DNA of 64,000 nt from Pseudosulfitobacter sp. DSM 107133. GTDB lineage: Bacteria; Pseudomonadota; Alphaproteobacteria; Rhodobacterales; Rhodobacteraceae. Positions 1-7,512 of the stretch are shown here, piece after piece. Both the position numbers and the translations under genes were made by a program. The stretch lies in contig NZ_CP085155.1 in the NCBI RefSeq assembly GCF_022788695.1, positions 310,001 through 374,000 of the forward strand, in the 5' to 3' direction. Within the stretch, counting starts at the first letter, position 1; each line of letters opens with the position of its first letter. The notes below the pieces were generated by a model. The model did not search any database, was not told the origin of the DNA, and saw only the letters and a list, made by a program, of their open reading frames with translations.

Positions 1-42
1 CAGGTGCCACTGCCGTCGGGCGTCCTAAAGGGGTTTCTGTGA
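1..42 (+). CDS. 3' end of a TctB-like small permease subunit (partial)
   Basis: An open frame enters from the left edge and stops with TGA at 40-42. The 13 visible residues end in a proline-leucine-rich, hydrophobic tail (VPLPSGVLKGFL). The stop codon shares its final A with the ATG of the following tctA, giving a TGATG junction that suggests translational coupling. TTT operons usually place tctB directly before tctA, so a TctB-type small membrane subunit is the likely identity. Too little is visible to prove it by similarity. Confidence 0.4.
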   Translation, partial: QVPLPSGVLKGFL

Positions 43-1541
43 TGGCGGACAACCTGATGGCGGCACTGCCGCTGGTGTTCACTTGGAACATGGCGCTGAT
101 CATGCTGGCCTGCGCGACCTTTGGTCTGTTCGTGGGGGCCGTGCCCGGACTGTCGGCAACCATGGCCACCGCGATGCTGGTGCCGATCACCTTTTTCATG
201 GAGCCCGTGCCTGCCATTGCCGCGATTGTCACCACGGCAGCCATGGCGATCTTTGCTTCGGATATTCCGGCAGCGCTTGTGCGCATTCCCGGCACTGCCG
301 CCTCGGCGGCCTATATCAACGATCTGGATGCGATGACCCGACAGGGCAAGGTCGGACGCGCGCTTGGGATTTCGGTCACCGCCTCGGCCATCGGGGGCAT
401 CTTTGGGTCACTTGTGCTGATGGTGGCCGCGCCGCAGCTGGCCATCGTTTCACTGAATTTCACCTCGTTCGAATATTTCTGGCTGGCGCTGCTGGGTCTT
501 TCGGCGGCCGTTATGCTGGGCAGCGGTTCGATCCTGAAATCGCTGATGTCGCTTTTGTTCGGGTTGATGATCGCCTGTATCGGCATGGACACAACCGCCG
601 GCTTTCCGCGCTTTACCTTCGGCTCAACCACGCTGTTGGGTGGTGTGGCGTTCGTGCCTGCGCTGATCGGCATGTTTGCCATCCCCGAGTTGATCCGCAC
701 GCTGGTCAACCGCGACCCGGTGCCGCCGGTGGTGCCGGTCGGCAACCCGCTGCGCATGTTCGCGGGGCTGGGCGGGTTGTTGTGGCGTTCGAAGACCAAC
801 CTCGCGCGCGGCTCGACCATTGGCACCATTATCGGCATCCTGCCCGGCGCGGGGTCGGACATCGGGTCGTGGATCTCTTACGCCGTGTCGAAACGGTTTT
901 CGCGCACGCCGGAAAAATACGGCAAAGGCAGCGAAACGGGGCTGGTCGAGGCCTGTGCTGCGAACAATTCCGCCCTGTCGGGGGCCTATGTGCCCGCCAT
1001 GGTCTTTGGCATTCCGGGCGACAGTATCACTGCCATCGTGATCGGCGTGCTGTACGTCAAAGGGCTGAATCCGGGGCCGATGGTGTTCCTGACCTCGGGG
1101 GATCAGATCATGGCCATCTTCCTGACCTTCCTGATCGCCAATATCATGATTGTACCGCTTGGCCTTTTGGCTGTGGCGCTGGCCAGTCAGGTGTTGCGGG
1201 TGCCGAAACTGGCGCTGGCCGCACCGATCCTGTGTTTTTGCATCGTGGGTGCCTATTCCATCGATTCCGCGGCCTCGGGCGTTGTCATCATGCTGGTGTT
1301 GGGGCTGTTCGCCTATCTGATGGAGGAAAACGGTTTTCCCGTGGCACCCGCCATTCTGGGCATCGTCATGGGCCTGTTGGTCGAGCGCAATTTTGTCACA
1401 TCGCTGATCAAGGCCGATTCCAGCCTGCTGGGCTTTTTCGAGCGGCCCATTGCGGCAGGGCTGGCGGCGGTTGTGCTGATAGTCTGGATCACGCCTGTCC
1501 TGCTTTGGCTGCGTGGCCGTCGGACCGAGGTGCGCGCATGA
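42..1541 (+). CDS. tctA: TctA-family large permease subunit of a tripartite tricarboxylate transporter
   Basis: The 499-residue protein is the large membrane subunit of a TTT uptake system, which imports carboxylates captured by a periplasmic TctC-type protein. Hydrophobic segments run along the whole length. Family hallmarks are the early GAVPGLSATMATAM segment, the central GILPGAGSDIGSW motif near residue 268 and the FGIPGDSITA segment near residue 325. Length matches the family norm of about 500. I chose ATG at 42 rather than the in-frame GTG at 39 because AAAGGGG at 28-33 is well spaced to it. The stop overlaps the next gene by ATGA. The adjacent aromatic-type catabolic enzymes suggest the substrate is a carboxylated compound such as a quinate/shikimate-type acid, but this is inference. 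It is clearly a different paralogue from the TctA at 54931-56445. Confidence 0.93.
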   Translation: MADNLMAALPLVFTWNMALIMLACATFGLFVGAVPGLSATMATAMLVPITFFMEPVPAIAAIVTTAAMAIFASDIPAALVRIPGTAASAAYINDLDAMTRQGKVGRALGISVTASAIGGIFGSLVLMVAAPQLAIVSLNFTSFEYFWLALLGLSAAVMLGSGSILKSLMSLLFGLMIACIGMDTTAGFPRFTFGSTTLLGGVAFVPALIGMFAIPELIRTLVNRDPVPPVVPVGNPLRMFAGLGGLLWRSKTNLARGSTIGTIIGILPGAGSDIGSWISYAVSKRFSRTPEKYGKGSETGLVEACAANNSALSGAYVPAMVFGIPGDSITAIVIGVLYVKGLNPGPMVFLTSGDQIMAIFLTFLIANIMIVPLGLLAVALASQVLRVPKLALAAPILCFCIVGAYSIDSAASGVVIMLVLGLFAYLMEENGFPVAPAILGIVMGLLVERNFVTSLIKADSSLLGFFERPIAAGLAAVVLIVWITPVLLWLRGRRTEVRA

Positions 1542-2242
1542 CCCTGTCGCGTATCGCCCCCGCTCCCTCTCTTGCCGAAACCGTGGCCGCGCGCATACGC
1601 GAGGCCATTCTGGCCGGAACCTTCCGGTTGGGGGAAAAGATCACCGATGACCGGCTGGTCGAACAGCTTGGCGTCTCGCGCACGCCGATCCGCGACGCAA
1701 TGGCCATTCTGGCCCACGAAGGTCTGGTGGTTGTGCGTCCCAAACGCGGCAGCTTTGTCTTTGAAACCTCGCCCGAGGATATCGCCGCGATCTGTACCTA
1801 CCGTGAAATCCTTGAGGTGCAGGCTGTGCGCCTTGCCCTTGATGTCGCCCGCGCGGCGTATCTGAAAGAGCTTGGCAGGATTGTCGAGGATCTGGACAGC
1901 GCGCTGGGGCAGGACGATGCCGTGCGCTATGGCCAGTTGGATACCGAATTTCACAATGCCGCGTTCCGGCATTGCGACAATTCCTATCTGCGCGATGCCA
2001 ACGGGCTGGTGGCGGGACGTATTGCCGCGCTGCGCACCAACATTACCGCGCCCTATGCCGACCGCCGCGTTGAATCGATGGCCGAACATCGCGCCATGCT
2101 GGACATGCTGAAAACCGGCAACTGGACAGGGTTCCGGGCGGCAATCGCGACCCATATCGGCCGCACCGAGATCGTTTACAGCAAGGCCCTGAGCGACGGC
2201 CACCTTGGCACCCGTCCGGCATCAGACAGGAAACAGAGATGA
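1538..2242 (+). CDS. GntR-family transcriptional regulator, FCD (FadR-type) subgroup
   Basis: A 234-residue protein with an N-terminal winged helix-turn-helix (about residues 10-75, including GVSRTPIRDAMAILAHEGLV) typical of GntR regulators. It is followed by an all-helical FCD ligand-binding domain (about 80-215). The FCD metal-binding set appears intact: Asp135 and His139 in LDTEFHNAAF, His184 in AEHRAML and His206 in ATHIGRT. The gene overlaps tctA (ATGA at 1538-1541) and the following lyase gene (ATGA at 2239-2242), so all are co-translated. Proteins of this class usually repress their own catabolic operon until a small carboxylic acid binds the FCD pocket; the ligand here is unknown. Confidence 0.92.
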   Translation: MTLSRIAPAPSLAETVAARIREAILAGTFRLGEKITDDRLVEQLGVSRTPIRDAMAILAHEGLVVVRPKRGSFVFETSPEDIAAICTYREILEVQAVRLALDVARAAYLKELGRIVEDLDSALGQDDAVRYGQLDTEFHNAAFRHCDNSYLRDANGLVAGRIAALRTNITAPYADRRVESMAEHRAMLDMLKTGNWTGFRAAIATHIGRTEIVYSKALSDGHLGTRPASDRKQR

Positions 2243-3120
2243 GAACCACAGGGCTTTTGACAGGTGCAGCGAGGCTGCGGGCGCGGCTGGACAGCAGACA
2301 GATCCTTGCAGCCCCCGGAGCAGGCGATCCGCTGACCGCGCGGCTGGTGGCCGAGGCCGGTTTCGAGGCTGTCTATATGACCGGCCTTGGCGCGACGGCC
2401 GCGCGTCTTGGCACACCCGATCTTGGCCTGATGACGCAGACGGAAATGGCCGAACAGCTGCGCGCACTGGTGCGGGTCTGTGATCTGCCGGTGATTGCAG
2501 ATGCCGATACCGGCTATGGCGGGCCGCTGAACCTGCGGCGGACCTTTCAGGACTATGCCATGGCAGGCGCGGCTGCTTTGCATCTGGAAGATCAGGAAAG
2601 CCCGAAACGCTGTGGCCAACTGTCGGGTGTGCGTCTGGTGTCGCGCAGCGAAGCGGCGAAACGGCTGGCGGCACTGGTGGCGATCCGTGCGGAAATGCAG
2701 ACCGACCTTGTATTGATCGGCCGTACCGACGCCTTGCAGCCCGAAGGGCTGGACGCAGCGCTGGACCGCGCGCGTGCCTACCGCGATACGGGCGTCGATC
2801 TGGTCTTTGTCGATGGCGTGAAAACCCGCGCCGAGGTCGAGGCCATAGCGCGCGGCCTAGAGGGGCCAAAGGTTGTCAGTCTGGTCGATGGCACCGAGGC
2901 CGCAAATGTCACCCAGCGCGAACTGGAACAGATGGGTTTCAGCATTGCACTTTACGCGGTCTCGGCGCTTTTCGGCGCGATATCCGGCAGTCGGGCTGCC
3001 CTTGCCGCGTTGAAGCAAAACGGACATCCCGACGCAGACCCGACGGTTTCCTATGCCGATTACGCGCAGGTCGTTGATCTGGCCGGTCACCAAAAGTTTG
3101 CCCACGACTACGAGGCTTAG
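2239..3120 (+). CDS. isocitrate lyase / PEP mutase superfamily enzyme
   Basis: A 293-residue TIM-barrel enzyme of the isocitrate lyase/phosphoenolpyruvate mutase superfamily, whose members make or break C-C or P-C bonds next to a carboxylate with Mg2+. Visible motifs are the N-terminal LAAPGAGDPLTARLVAEAGFEAVYMTG-type segment, the metal-binding ADADTGYGG loop (about 87-95), HLEDQ (about 115-119) and the flexible active-site loop at 123-127. That loop reads KRCGQ, whereas lyases have K[KR]CGH, so the histidine is replaced by glutamine. This argues against plain methylisocitrate or isocitrate lyase and leaves oxaloacetate decarboxylase-like or 2,3-dimethylmalate lyase-like roles open. It overlaps the GntR gene and is followed by a 20 bp palindrome and the dehydratase gene. 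Confidence 0.88.
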   Translation: MRTTGLLTGAARLRARLDSRQILAAPGAGDPLTARLVAEAGFEAVYMTGLGATAARLGTPDLGLMTQTEMAEQLRALVRVCDLPVIADADTGYGGPLNLRRTFQDYAMAGAAALHLEDQESPKRCGQLSGVRLVSRSEAAKRLAALVAIRAEMQTDLVLIGRTDALQPEGLDAALDRARAYRDTGVDLVFVDGVKTRAEVEAIARGLEGPKVVSLVDGTEAANVTQRELEQMGFSIALYAVSALFGAISGSRAALAALKQNGHPDADPTVSYADYAQVVDLAGHQKFAHDYEA

Positions 3121-3135
3121 GGTCTGGACCCTAAG
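3116..3135. repeat. 20 bp palindrome (GGGTCNNGACCC type) at the end of the lyase gene
   Basis: The lyase stop codon TAG lies inside a sequence that pairs 9 bases on each side of a two-base centre (CTTAGGGTC, TG, GACCCTAAG). It has no T-tract, so it is not a classical intrinsic terminator. The same GGGTCNNGACCC core occurs at the ends of the element at 54416-54728, at 61420-61431 and, imperfectly, at 62526. It is therefore more likely a trace of a mobile element end than a gene-specific signal. Confidence 0.6.
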
Positions 3136-3195
3136 CCGCAACACGGGGTGCGCCGCGCGCCCGTCAGGCCCTTTCACGCAAATCGGGAAAACTCC

Positions 3196-5085
3196 ATGAA
3201 AACCTCTATCGCGACTGTCTCTGTCCCCGGAACCTTGCAAGACAAGCTGAAGGCCATCGCGGGTGCCGGTTTCGACGGAGTCGAGATTTTCGAGCAGGAT
3301 TTCATCACCGACGCGGGCAGCCCCCGCGATGTGGGTGCGATGATCCGCGATCACGGGCTGGAAATCACGCTGTTCCAGCCCTTTCGCGACTTTGAGGGCC
3401 TTCCGGGCGCGTTGCGCACCAAAGCCTTTGACCGCGCGCGGCGCAAGTTCGACGTGATGGCAGAGCTGGGCACCAATTTGGTGCTGTTCTGCGCGTCCTG
3501 CCACCCCGAGGCATTGGGCGGCATCGACCGTGCGGCCGCGGATTTTGCGGAGCTGGGTGAAATCGCGGCCCAGCGGGGCATCCGCGTCGGCTATGAAGCG
3601 CTGGCATGGGGGCGGCATGTGAACGACCACCGCGACGCCTGGGAAATCGTGCGCCGCGCGGACCATCCCAACATCGGTCTGATTGTTGACAGTTTTCACA
3701 CCCTTGCGCGTGGCATTGACCCGGAATCCCTGCGCCGCATTCCGGGCGACCGGATCTTTTTCATGCAGCTTGCCGACGCGCCCCGCATCGACATGGACCT
3801 GCTCTATTGGTCCCGCCATTTCCGCAACATGCCCGGCGAGGGCGATCTTGATGTCACCGCCTTCACCCGCGCCGTGATGGCGACGGGGTACACGGGGCCG
3901 GTCAGCCTTGAAATTTTCAACGACCAGTTTCGCGGTGGAATGCCGGGCAACGTCGCCCGCGACGGTTACCGGTCGCTGATTGCTCTGATGGACGATGTCC
4001 GCCGCGCCGAACCCGATTGCGCCAAAGACCTTGCCAGCTTTCCCGCGCGCACGGCGGTTGGCGGCATGTCCTTTATCGAATTTGCGTCGCAGGGGGCGGA
4101 TGCCGAAGCGTTGGCAACCTTGCTGCAAAGCCTGGGGTTCACCAAGGTCGGCCATCATGTGTCAAAACGTCTGACGCTTTGGCAACAGGGTGACATCCGC
4201 ATTCTGATAAATAGCGAAACGACTGATCTGGCGGCGTCGATCTACAACCTTCATGGCACCTGCATTTACGACATCGGGCTTGCCGTTGGATCGGCTGGCA
4301 ATACGGTAAAACGCGCCCGTGCATTGGGGGCCGAACCCTTTGCACAGCCGCTGAGTCCCAGCCAGACCGACATTCCCGCGATCCGCGGTCTGGGCGGCAG
4401 CGTGCTGCATTTCATGGACGAAACCGACAGCGCCGCCGATGTCTGGACGTCGGAATTTACCGCCACGCAACAGCCCGCGCCGGGGGTTGGCCTGACCCGG
4501 GTCGACCATATCGCGCAGACCATGACCTATGACGAGATGCTCAGCTGGTCGCTGTTTTATACCTCGCTTTTCGACATGAACAAGGCGCCGATGTTTGACG
4601 TCACCGACCCTGACGGGCTTGTGCGCAGTCAGGCCCTTTCGACACCGGATGGCACCTTCCGCATCACGCTGAACGGTGCCGAGTCGCATCGCACCTTTGC
4701 TGGTGCCTTTCTGGCCGACAGCTTTGGCGCGCCGGTGCAGCATGTGGCGCTGGCCACCGACGATATTTTTGCCACCGCCGTGGCGCTGGGGGAGGTCGGA
4801 TTTGAAAGCCTGCCGCTGCCGGAAAACTATTACGCCGACCTTGCCGCGCGTTTCGACATTGATCCCGCGGTTCTGGCCGATATGCGCCGCCTGAACATCC
4901 TGTATGATCAGGACGACAACGGCGCGTTTTTCCAGCTGTACTCGAAGCCCTTTGCCGGTGGGATGTTCATCGAAATCCTCGAACGCCGCGCCGGCTATGA
5001 CAGTTACGGCGCACCCAATGCGGCATTTCGGATCGCTGCGCAAAAACGACTGCGACGCAACAATGCGATGCCGCGCGCCGGGTGA
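3196..5085 (+). CDS. quiC: 3-dehydroshikimate dehydratase, QuiC type (TIM barrel fused to HPPD-like domain)
   Basis: A 629-residue two-domain protein. Residues 1-285 form a sugar-phosphate-isomerase/AP-endonuclease TIM barrel with a complete divalent-metal set: Glu134 (GYEALAWGRH), Asp165 (GLIVDSFHTL), Gln191 (FMQLADAP) and Glu239 (GPVSLEIFND). Residues 295-610 form a vicinal-oxygen-chelate domain resembling 4-hydroxyphenylpyruvate dioxygenase, with facial-triad candidates His438, His516 and Glu593. This architecture is that of bacterial QuiC 3-dehydroshikimate dehydratases, which convert 3-dehydroshikimate to protocatechuate in quinate/shikimate degradation. I chose ATG at 3196, where similarity to the barrel begins; an in-frame start at 3148 would add an unrelated Arg/Pro-rich leader. 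The role of the C-terminal domain is uncertain, although its metal ligands look intact. Confidence 0.9.
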   Translation: MKTSIATVSVPGTLQDKLKAIAGAGFDGVEIFEQDFITDAGSPRDVGAMIRDHGLEITLFQPFRDFEGLPGALRTKAFDRARRKFDVMAELGTNLVLFCASCHPEALGGIDRAAADFAELGEIAAQRGIRVGYEALAWGRHVNDHRDAWEIVRRADHPNIGLIVDSFHTLARGIDPESLRRIPGDRIFFMQLADAPRIDMDLLYWSRHFRNMPGEGDLDVTAFTRAVMATGYTGPVSLEIFNDQFRGGMPGNVARDGYRSLIALMDDVRRAEPDCAKDLASFPARTAVGGMSFIEFASQGADAEALATLLQSLGFTKVGHHVSKRLTLWQQGDIRILINSETTDLAASIYNLHGTCIYDIGLAVGSAGNTVKRARALGAEPFAQPLSPSQTDIPAIRGLGGSVLHFMDETDSAADVWTSEFTATQQPAPGVGLTRVDHIAQTMTYDEMLSWSLFYTSLFDMNKAPMFDVTDPDGLVRSQALSTPDGTFRITLNGAESHRTFAGAFLADSFGAPVQHVALATDDIFATAVALGEVGFESLPLPENYYADLAARFDIDPAVLADMRRLNILYDQDDNGAFFQLYSKPFAGGMFIEILERRAGYDSYGAPNAAFRIAAQKRLRRNNAMPRAG

Positions 5086-5170
5086 GGCGTTTGCAGGCGT
5101 GTCGTCCGTGTCCTGGTGTGATTAATTTTACATAATGAAGATTATCAGTATCAGACTTACAGTCTGGTGG

Positions 5171-6275
5171 ATTCACAAACGAAGTGCAAATTCTTTACTA
5201 AAACAGAGAGTTGCACGGAGGATGAAGAATGGGAACCCACTACTGTCACCTGAAGCTGGACGAACGTCGCAAGCTTGCAAAGTGGCTTGAAGGCAAAATG
5301 CCGATTTCAGAGATCGCGGATCGACTGGGTCGCGACCCGTCCACGATCTACCGAGACATTAAGCGTAATCGGTACACGGACGACGAACTTCCTGAGCTAA
5401 ACGGGTATCACGCGCTCGTCGCTCAGGACAAATATGAGCAGCGCCGCGCGATCCATCGCAAGATGATCATTCACCCTGATTTGAAAGCCGCGATCGAAGA
5501 CCGCCTGAAGGCTGGCTGGTCCCCCGAACAGATCGCCGGCCGGATGCGGCTCGAACGGCACCCGATCCGCGTGAGCCACGAGACGATCTATCGCTTTGCC
5601 TATTCCAAAGACGGTCGCGAGGAACAGTTCTACCGCCATCTCCCTGAGCATCGCCGTCGCCGCCGGCCGCGTGGTTACCGCAGGCACAACAGAACCCACA
5701 TATTCGACGTTCAAAGCCTGTCACACAGGCCTGAGCGCGTCTCAGAACGCCTGGAATTCGGCCATTGGGAGTGCGACTTGATGATGTTCCGCAAGGAGCA
5801 TGGGAAGGTAAACGTGACGTCACTGGTCGAGCGCGTCAGCCGCTATGCCGTCGTGATGCGTAATGAAGATCGCCAATCCAAACCGATCATGGAGTCCCTG
5901 ATCAACGGGTTGGCTCCCCTGCCCGCCGACGCGCGCCAGTCGATCACTTTTGATCGCGGCACCGAGTTTTCGGCATGGAAGCATCTCAAGGCCGGGATCG
6001 GTGCGGATGCCTGGTTCTGTGACCCGCAAGCGCCCTATCAGAAAGGCACTGTTGAGAATACGAACAACAGGCTGCGCCGATACCTGCCAAGATCAACCGC
6101 ACCGACGGCGCTGACAAATCGATATTTGAGGTCGATTTGCCACCGCCTCAACGCAACGCCGCGCAAGTGCCTTGGCTACCGGACGCCCGCTGAGGTCTTT
6201 GAAAGCAACCTGATGGAAATACAGAACCGGTTGGAGTAAAACGAGATATCAAGAACTGCACTTCACCGTGAGTTC
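5171..6275 (+). mobile_element. IS30-family insertion sequence (complete)
   Basis: One full-length transposase is bracketed by imperfect inverted ends. The left end (5171-5196) carries GAAGTGCAAATTCTT and the right end (6251-6275) carries its near complement AAGAACTGCACTTC. The outer bases match only partly, so exact ends and target duplication are uncertain. A small hairpin (CAGACT-TAC-AGTCTG, 5152-5166) lies just outside the left end. The element separates the dehydratase operon from the truncated second IS30 copy and the end of the giant-protein operon. Confidence 0.75.
5229..6239 (+). CDS. IS30-family transposase (full length)
   Basis: A 336-residue DDE transposase that would cut and join the ends of its own element. 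The N-terminal helix-turn-helix (about 10-50) contains ISEIADRLGRDPSTIYRDIKRN, shown here by its core GRDPSTIYRDIKR. A second DNA-binding region around 95-125 contains WSPEQIAGR and SHETIYRF. The catalytic residues are all present: Asp183 (FGHWECDLM), Asp242 (ITFDRGTEF) and Glu276 (GTVENTNNR), followed by the family segment RLRRYLPR. A strong GGAGG lies seven bases before ATG at 5229. The frame is intact, so the element may still be active. Confidence 0.95.
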   Translation: MGTHYCHLKLDERRKLAKWLEGKMPISEIADRLGRDPSTIYRDIKRNRYTDDELPELNGYHALVAQDKYEQRRAIHRKMIIHPDLKAAIEDRLKAGWSPEQIAGRMRLERHPIRVSHETIYRFAYSKDGREEQFYRHLPEHRRRRRPRGYRRHNRTHIFDVQSLSHRPERVSERLEFGHWECDLMMFRKEHGKVNVTSLVERVSRYAVVMRNEDRQSKPIMESLINGLAPLPADARQSITFDRGTEFSAWKHLKAGIGADAWFCDPQAPYQKGTVENTNNRLRRYLPRSTAPTALTNRYLRSICHRLNATPRKCLGYRTPAEVFESNLMEIQNRLE

Positions 6276-6286
6276 ACATCTGGCGA

Positions 6287-6651
6287 GCGCTACCCTCAAC
6301 TGCGACTCTTGTTAGAAAACAGTAGTTTATCTAACGAGAGGAATCGGTATGGGAGCCGTTTACAAGCAACTGAGTATCACAGAACGACGTAAGATAGAAC
6401 GCTGGAGGTACGCAAAGGTCCCTGTCGATGAGATGGCGCGCGTTCTGAAGCGCTGCAGATCAACGATATTCCGCGAACTGAAGCGCAATCATTTCGCGGA
6501 TGAAAGCATGCCAGGATGTGACGGCTATTACGGTGCCGCCGCCCACCTGATGCAAGCGGAACGTCGTACTCGGGAGCGCAAACTGATCAAACATCATGAG
6601 CTTCGCAAGCGCGTGATCGAGGGCGCGCGCTACCTTGAAGTGCGACTTTTG
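6287..6651. repeat. 25 bp direct repeats flanking the truncated IS30 fragment
   Basis: Copies at 6287-6311 and 6627-6651 share 21 of 25 bases, both starting GCGCTACC and containing TGCGACT followed by TTG. They resemble the GAAGTGC-containing ends of the neighbouring IS30 element. They bracket the broken transposase exactly, which suggests that a recombination or deletion between IS ends removed the rest of this copy. Confidence 0.6.
6349..6632 (+). pseudogene. truncated IS30-family transposase (N-terminal fragment)
   Basis: The first about 95 codons encode an IS30-type N-terminus (LSITERRKIERWR, then the helix-turn-helix core CRSTIFRELKRN). This is clearly homologous to, but diverged from, the intact transposase just upstream. 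Similarity ends near RKRVIEGAR at about 6630. The frame then runs on into sequence that overlaps the 3' end of the HlyD gene on the other strand, so the DDE catalytic domain is missing. The breakpoint coincides with the second copy of a 25 bp direct repeat (6627-6651). Confidence 0.8.
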
Positions 6652-6679
6652 CTGTGTCTTTCCCTTCGGCAACGCCGTT

Positions 6680-7489
6680 TCAGCCTCCGGGCGGAAGGTC
6701 AAGTTCGCAGCGGTGCCCCGCTGGGATTGCAAGATCTGGATTTTCCAGATGCAACCTGATGCCAAAGGTGCCAGAGGCCGCATCAAAGACGCGCTCGACA
6801 ACGTCGATAGGCACCTCGAAAGCACCTTCGACGGGTGGGCCCGGGCGTACTGTCAGCACATCCCCAACCGCGACGTCGCGAAACAGCGAAACAGGTAGAT
6901 AGGCCTCGACCTTTAGCGGGTTGATCTGGGCGATGGTCACAACATAGCCGTCTTGCGCCAGGAATTCTCCGTCGAACAAAACCCGGTTTACCACGACCCC
7001 GTCAACCGGGCTGATAATCTGGCGTTGTTCAAGCTGCTGGCGCGCACGCGACAACTCCAGACCCGCCACCTGTTGGCGCATCTCGGCGATGGCAAGTTCG
7101 CGCTTGATCACTTCGGTCTCGGCTTCGGCGGTGTCCAGTTGCTCTTGCGGTGTCAATGCGCCCTCGACCAATGTGCGCACACGTTCCAGCCGCTTTTCCG
7201 CCAGCACCAAACGCGACTTCTGCGCCTCGATTTCGGCGGTGCTTCCGGCTTGCAAGGCCAGCACCTCGATCGCCGTGCGCTCCACATCGGCGCGCAAAGT
7301 AGCGACAATCTGACCGGCTTTCACGATATCGCCCTGTTCCACCGAAACACGTTCGATCAAACCGGACACAGGTGCGCCCAGCCGTACCGTGACCGCAGGC
7401 ACGATCACGCAATCGACGCTTTGCGCCTGCGCGGCGACCGGGGCCAGCAGTGGCAGGGCCAACAGAATGGAATGAATACGGCGCAACAT
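6680..7489 (-). CDS. periplasmic adaptor (HlyD / membrane fusion protein family)
   Basis: A 269-residue small membrane-fusion protein. A cleavable signal peptide ends at about residue 22 (LLAPVAAQAQS). A split lipoyl/barrel-sandwich fold follows, with first half about 38-65 (RLGAPVSGLIERVSVEQGDIVKAG-like) and second half after the helices (ISPVDGVVVNRVLFDGEFL). A coiled-coil hairpin spans about 80-155 and a beta-barrel follows. I chose ATG at 7489, seven to eight bases after AAGGAG; an upstream ATG at 7516 overlaps the secA-like stop but lies before the signal peptide. It is the last gene of the giant-protein operon. It lacks the transmembrane anchor of the two larger HlyD-type fusions at 10463 and 12615, so it probably acts as a soluble periplasmic arm. 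Its stop lies about 30 bp from IS30 debris. Confidence 0.88.
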   Translation of the reverse strand: MLRRIHSILLALPLLAPVAAQAQSVDCVIVPAVTVRLGAPVSGLIERVSVEQGDIVKAGQIVATLRADVERTAIEVLALQAGSTAEIEAQKSRLVLAEKRLERVRTLVEGALTPQEQLDTAEAETEVIKRELAIAEMRQQVAGLELSRARQQLEQRQIISPVDGVVVNRVLFDGEFLAQDGYVVTIAQINPLKVEAYLPVSLFRDVAVGDVLTVRPGPPVEGAFEVPIDVVERVFDAASGTFGIRLHLENPDLAIPAGHRCELDLPPGG

Positions 7490-7512
7490 CTCGCGGTCTC
7501 CTTGAGAGCAAG

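Noticed and set aside
83..1537. A + strand frame running through tctA in another phase before the GntR gene
   Set aside because: Only its last part (from 1538) is the GntR regulator. The upstream portion is a shadow of tctA with His/Arg/Cys-rich composition.
5086..5170. Hairpin at 5152-5166 as a terminator for the dehydratase gene
   Set aside because: The stem has only six pairs and no T-tract, and it sits at the IS30 left end, so it cannot be separated from element sequence.
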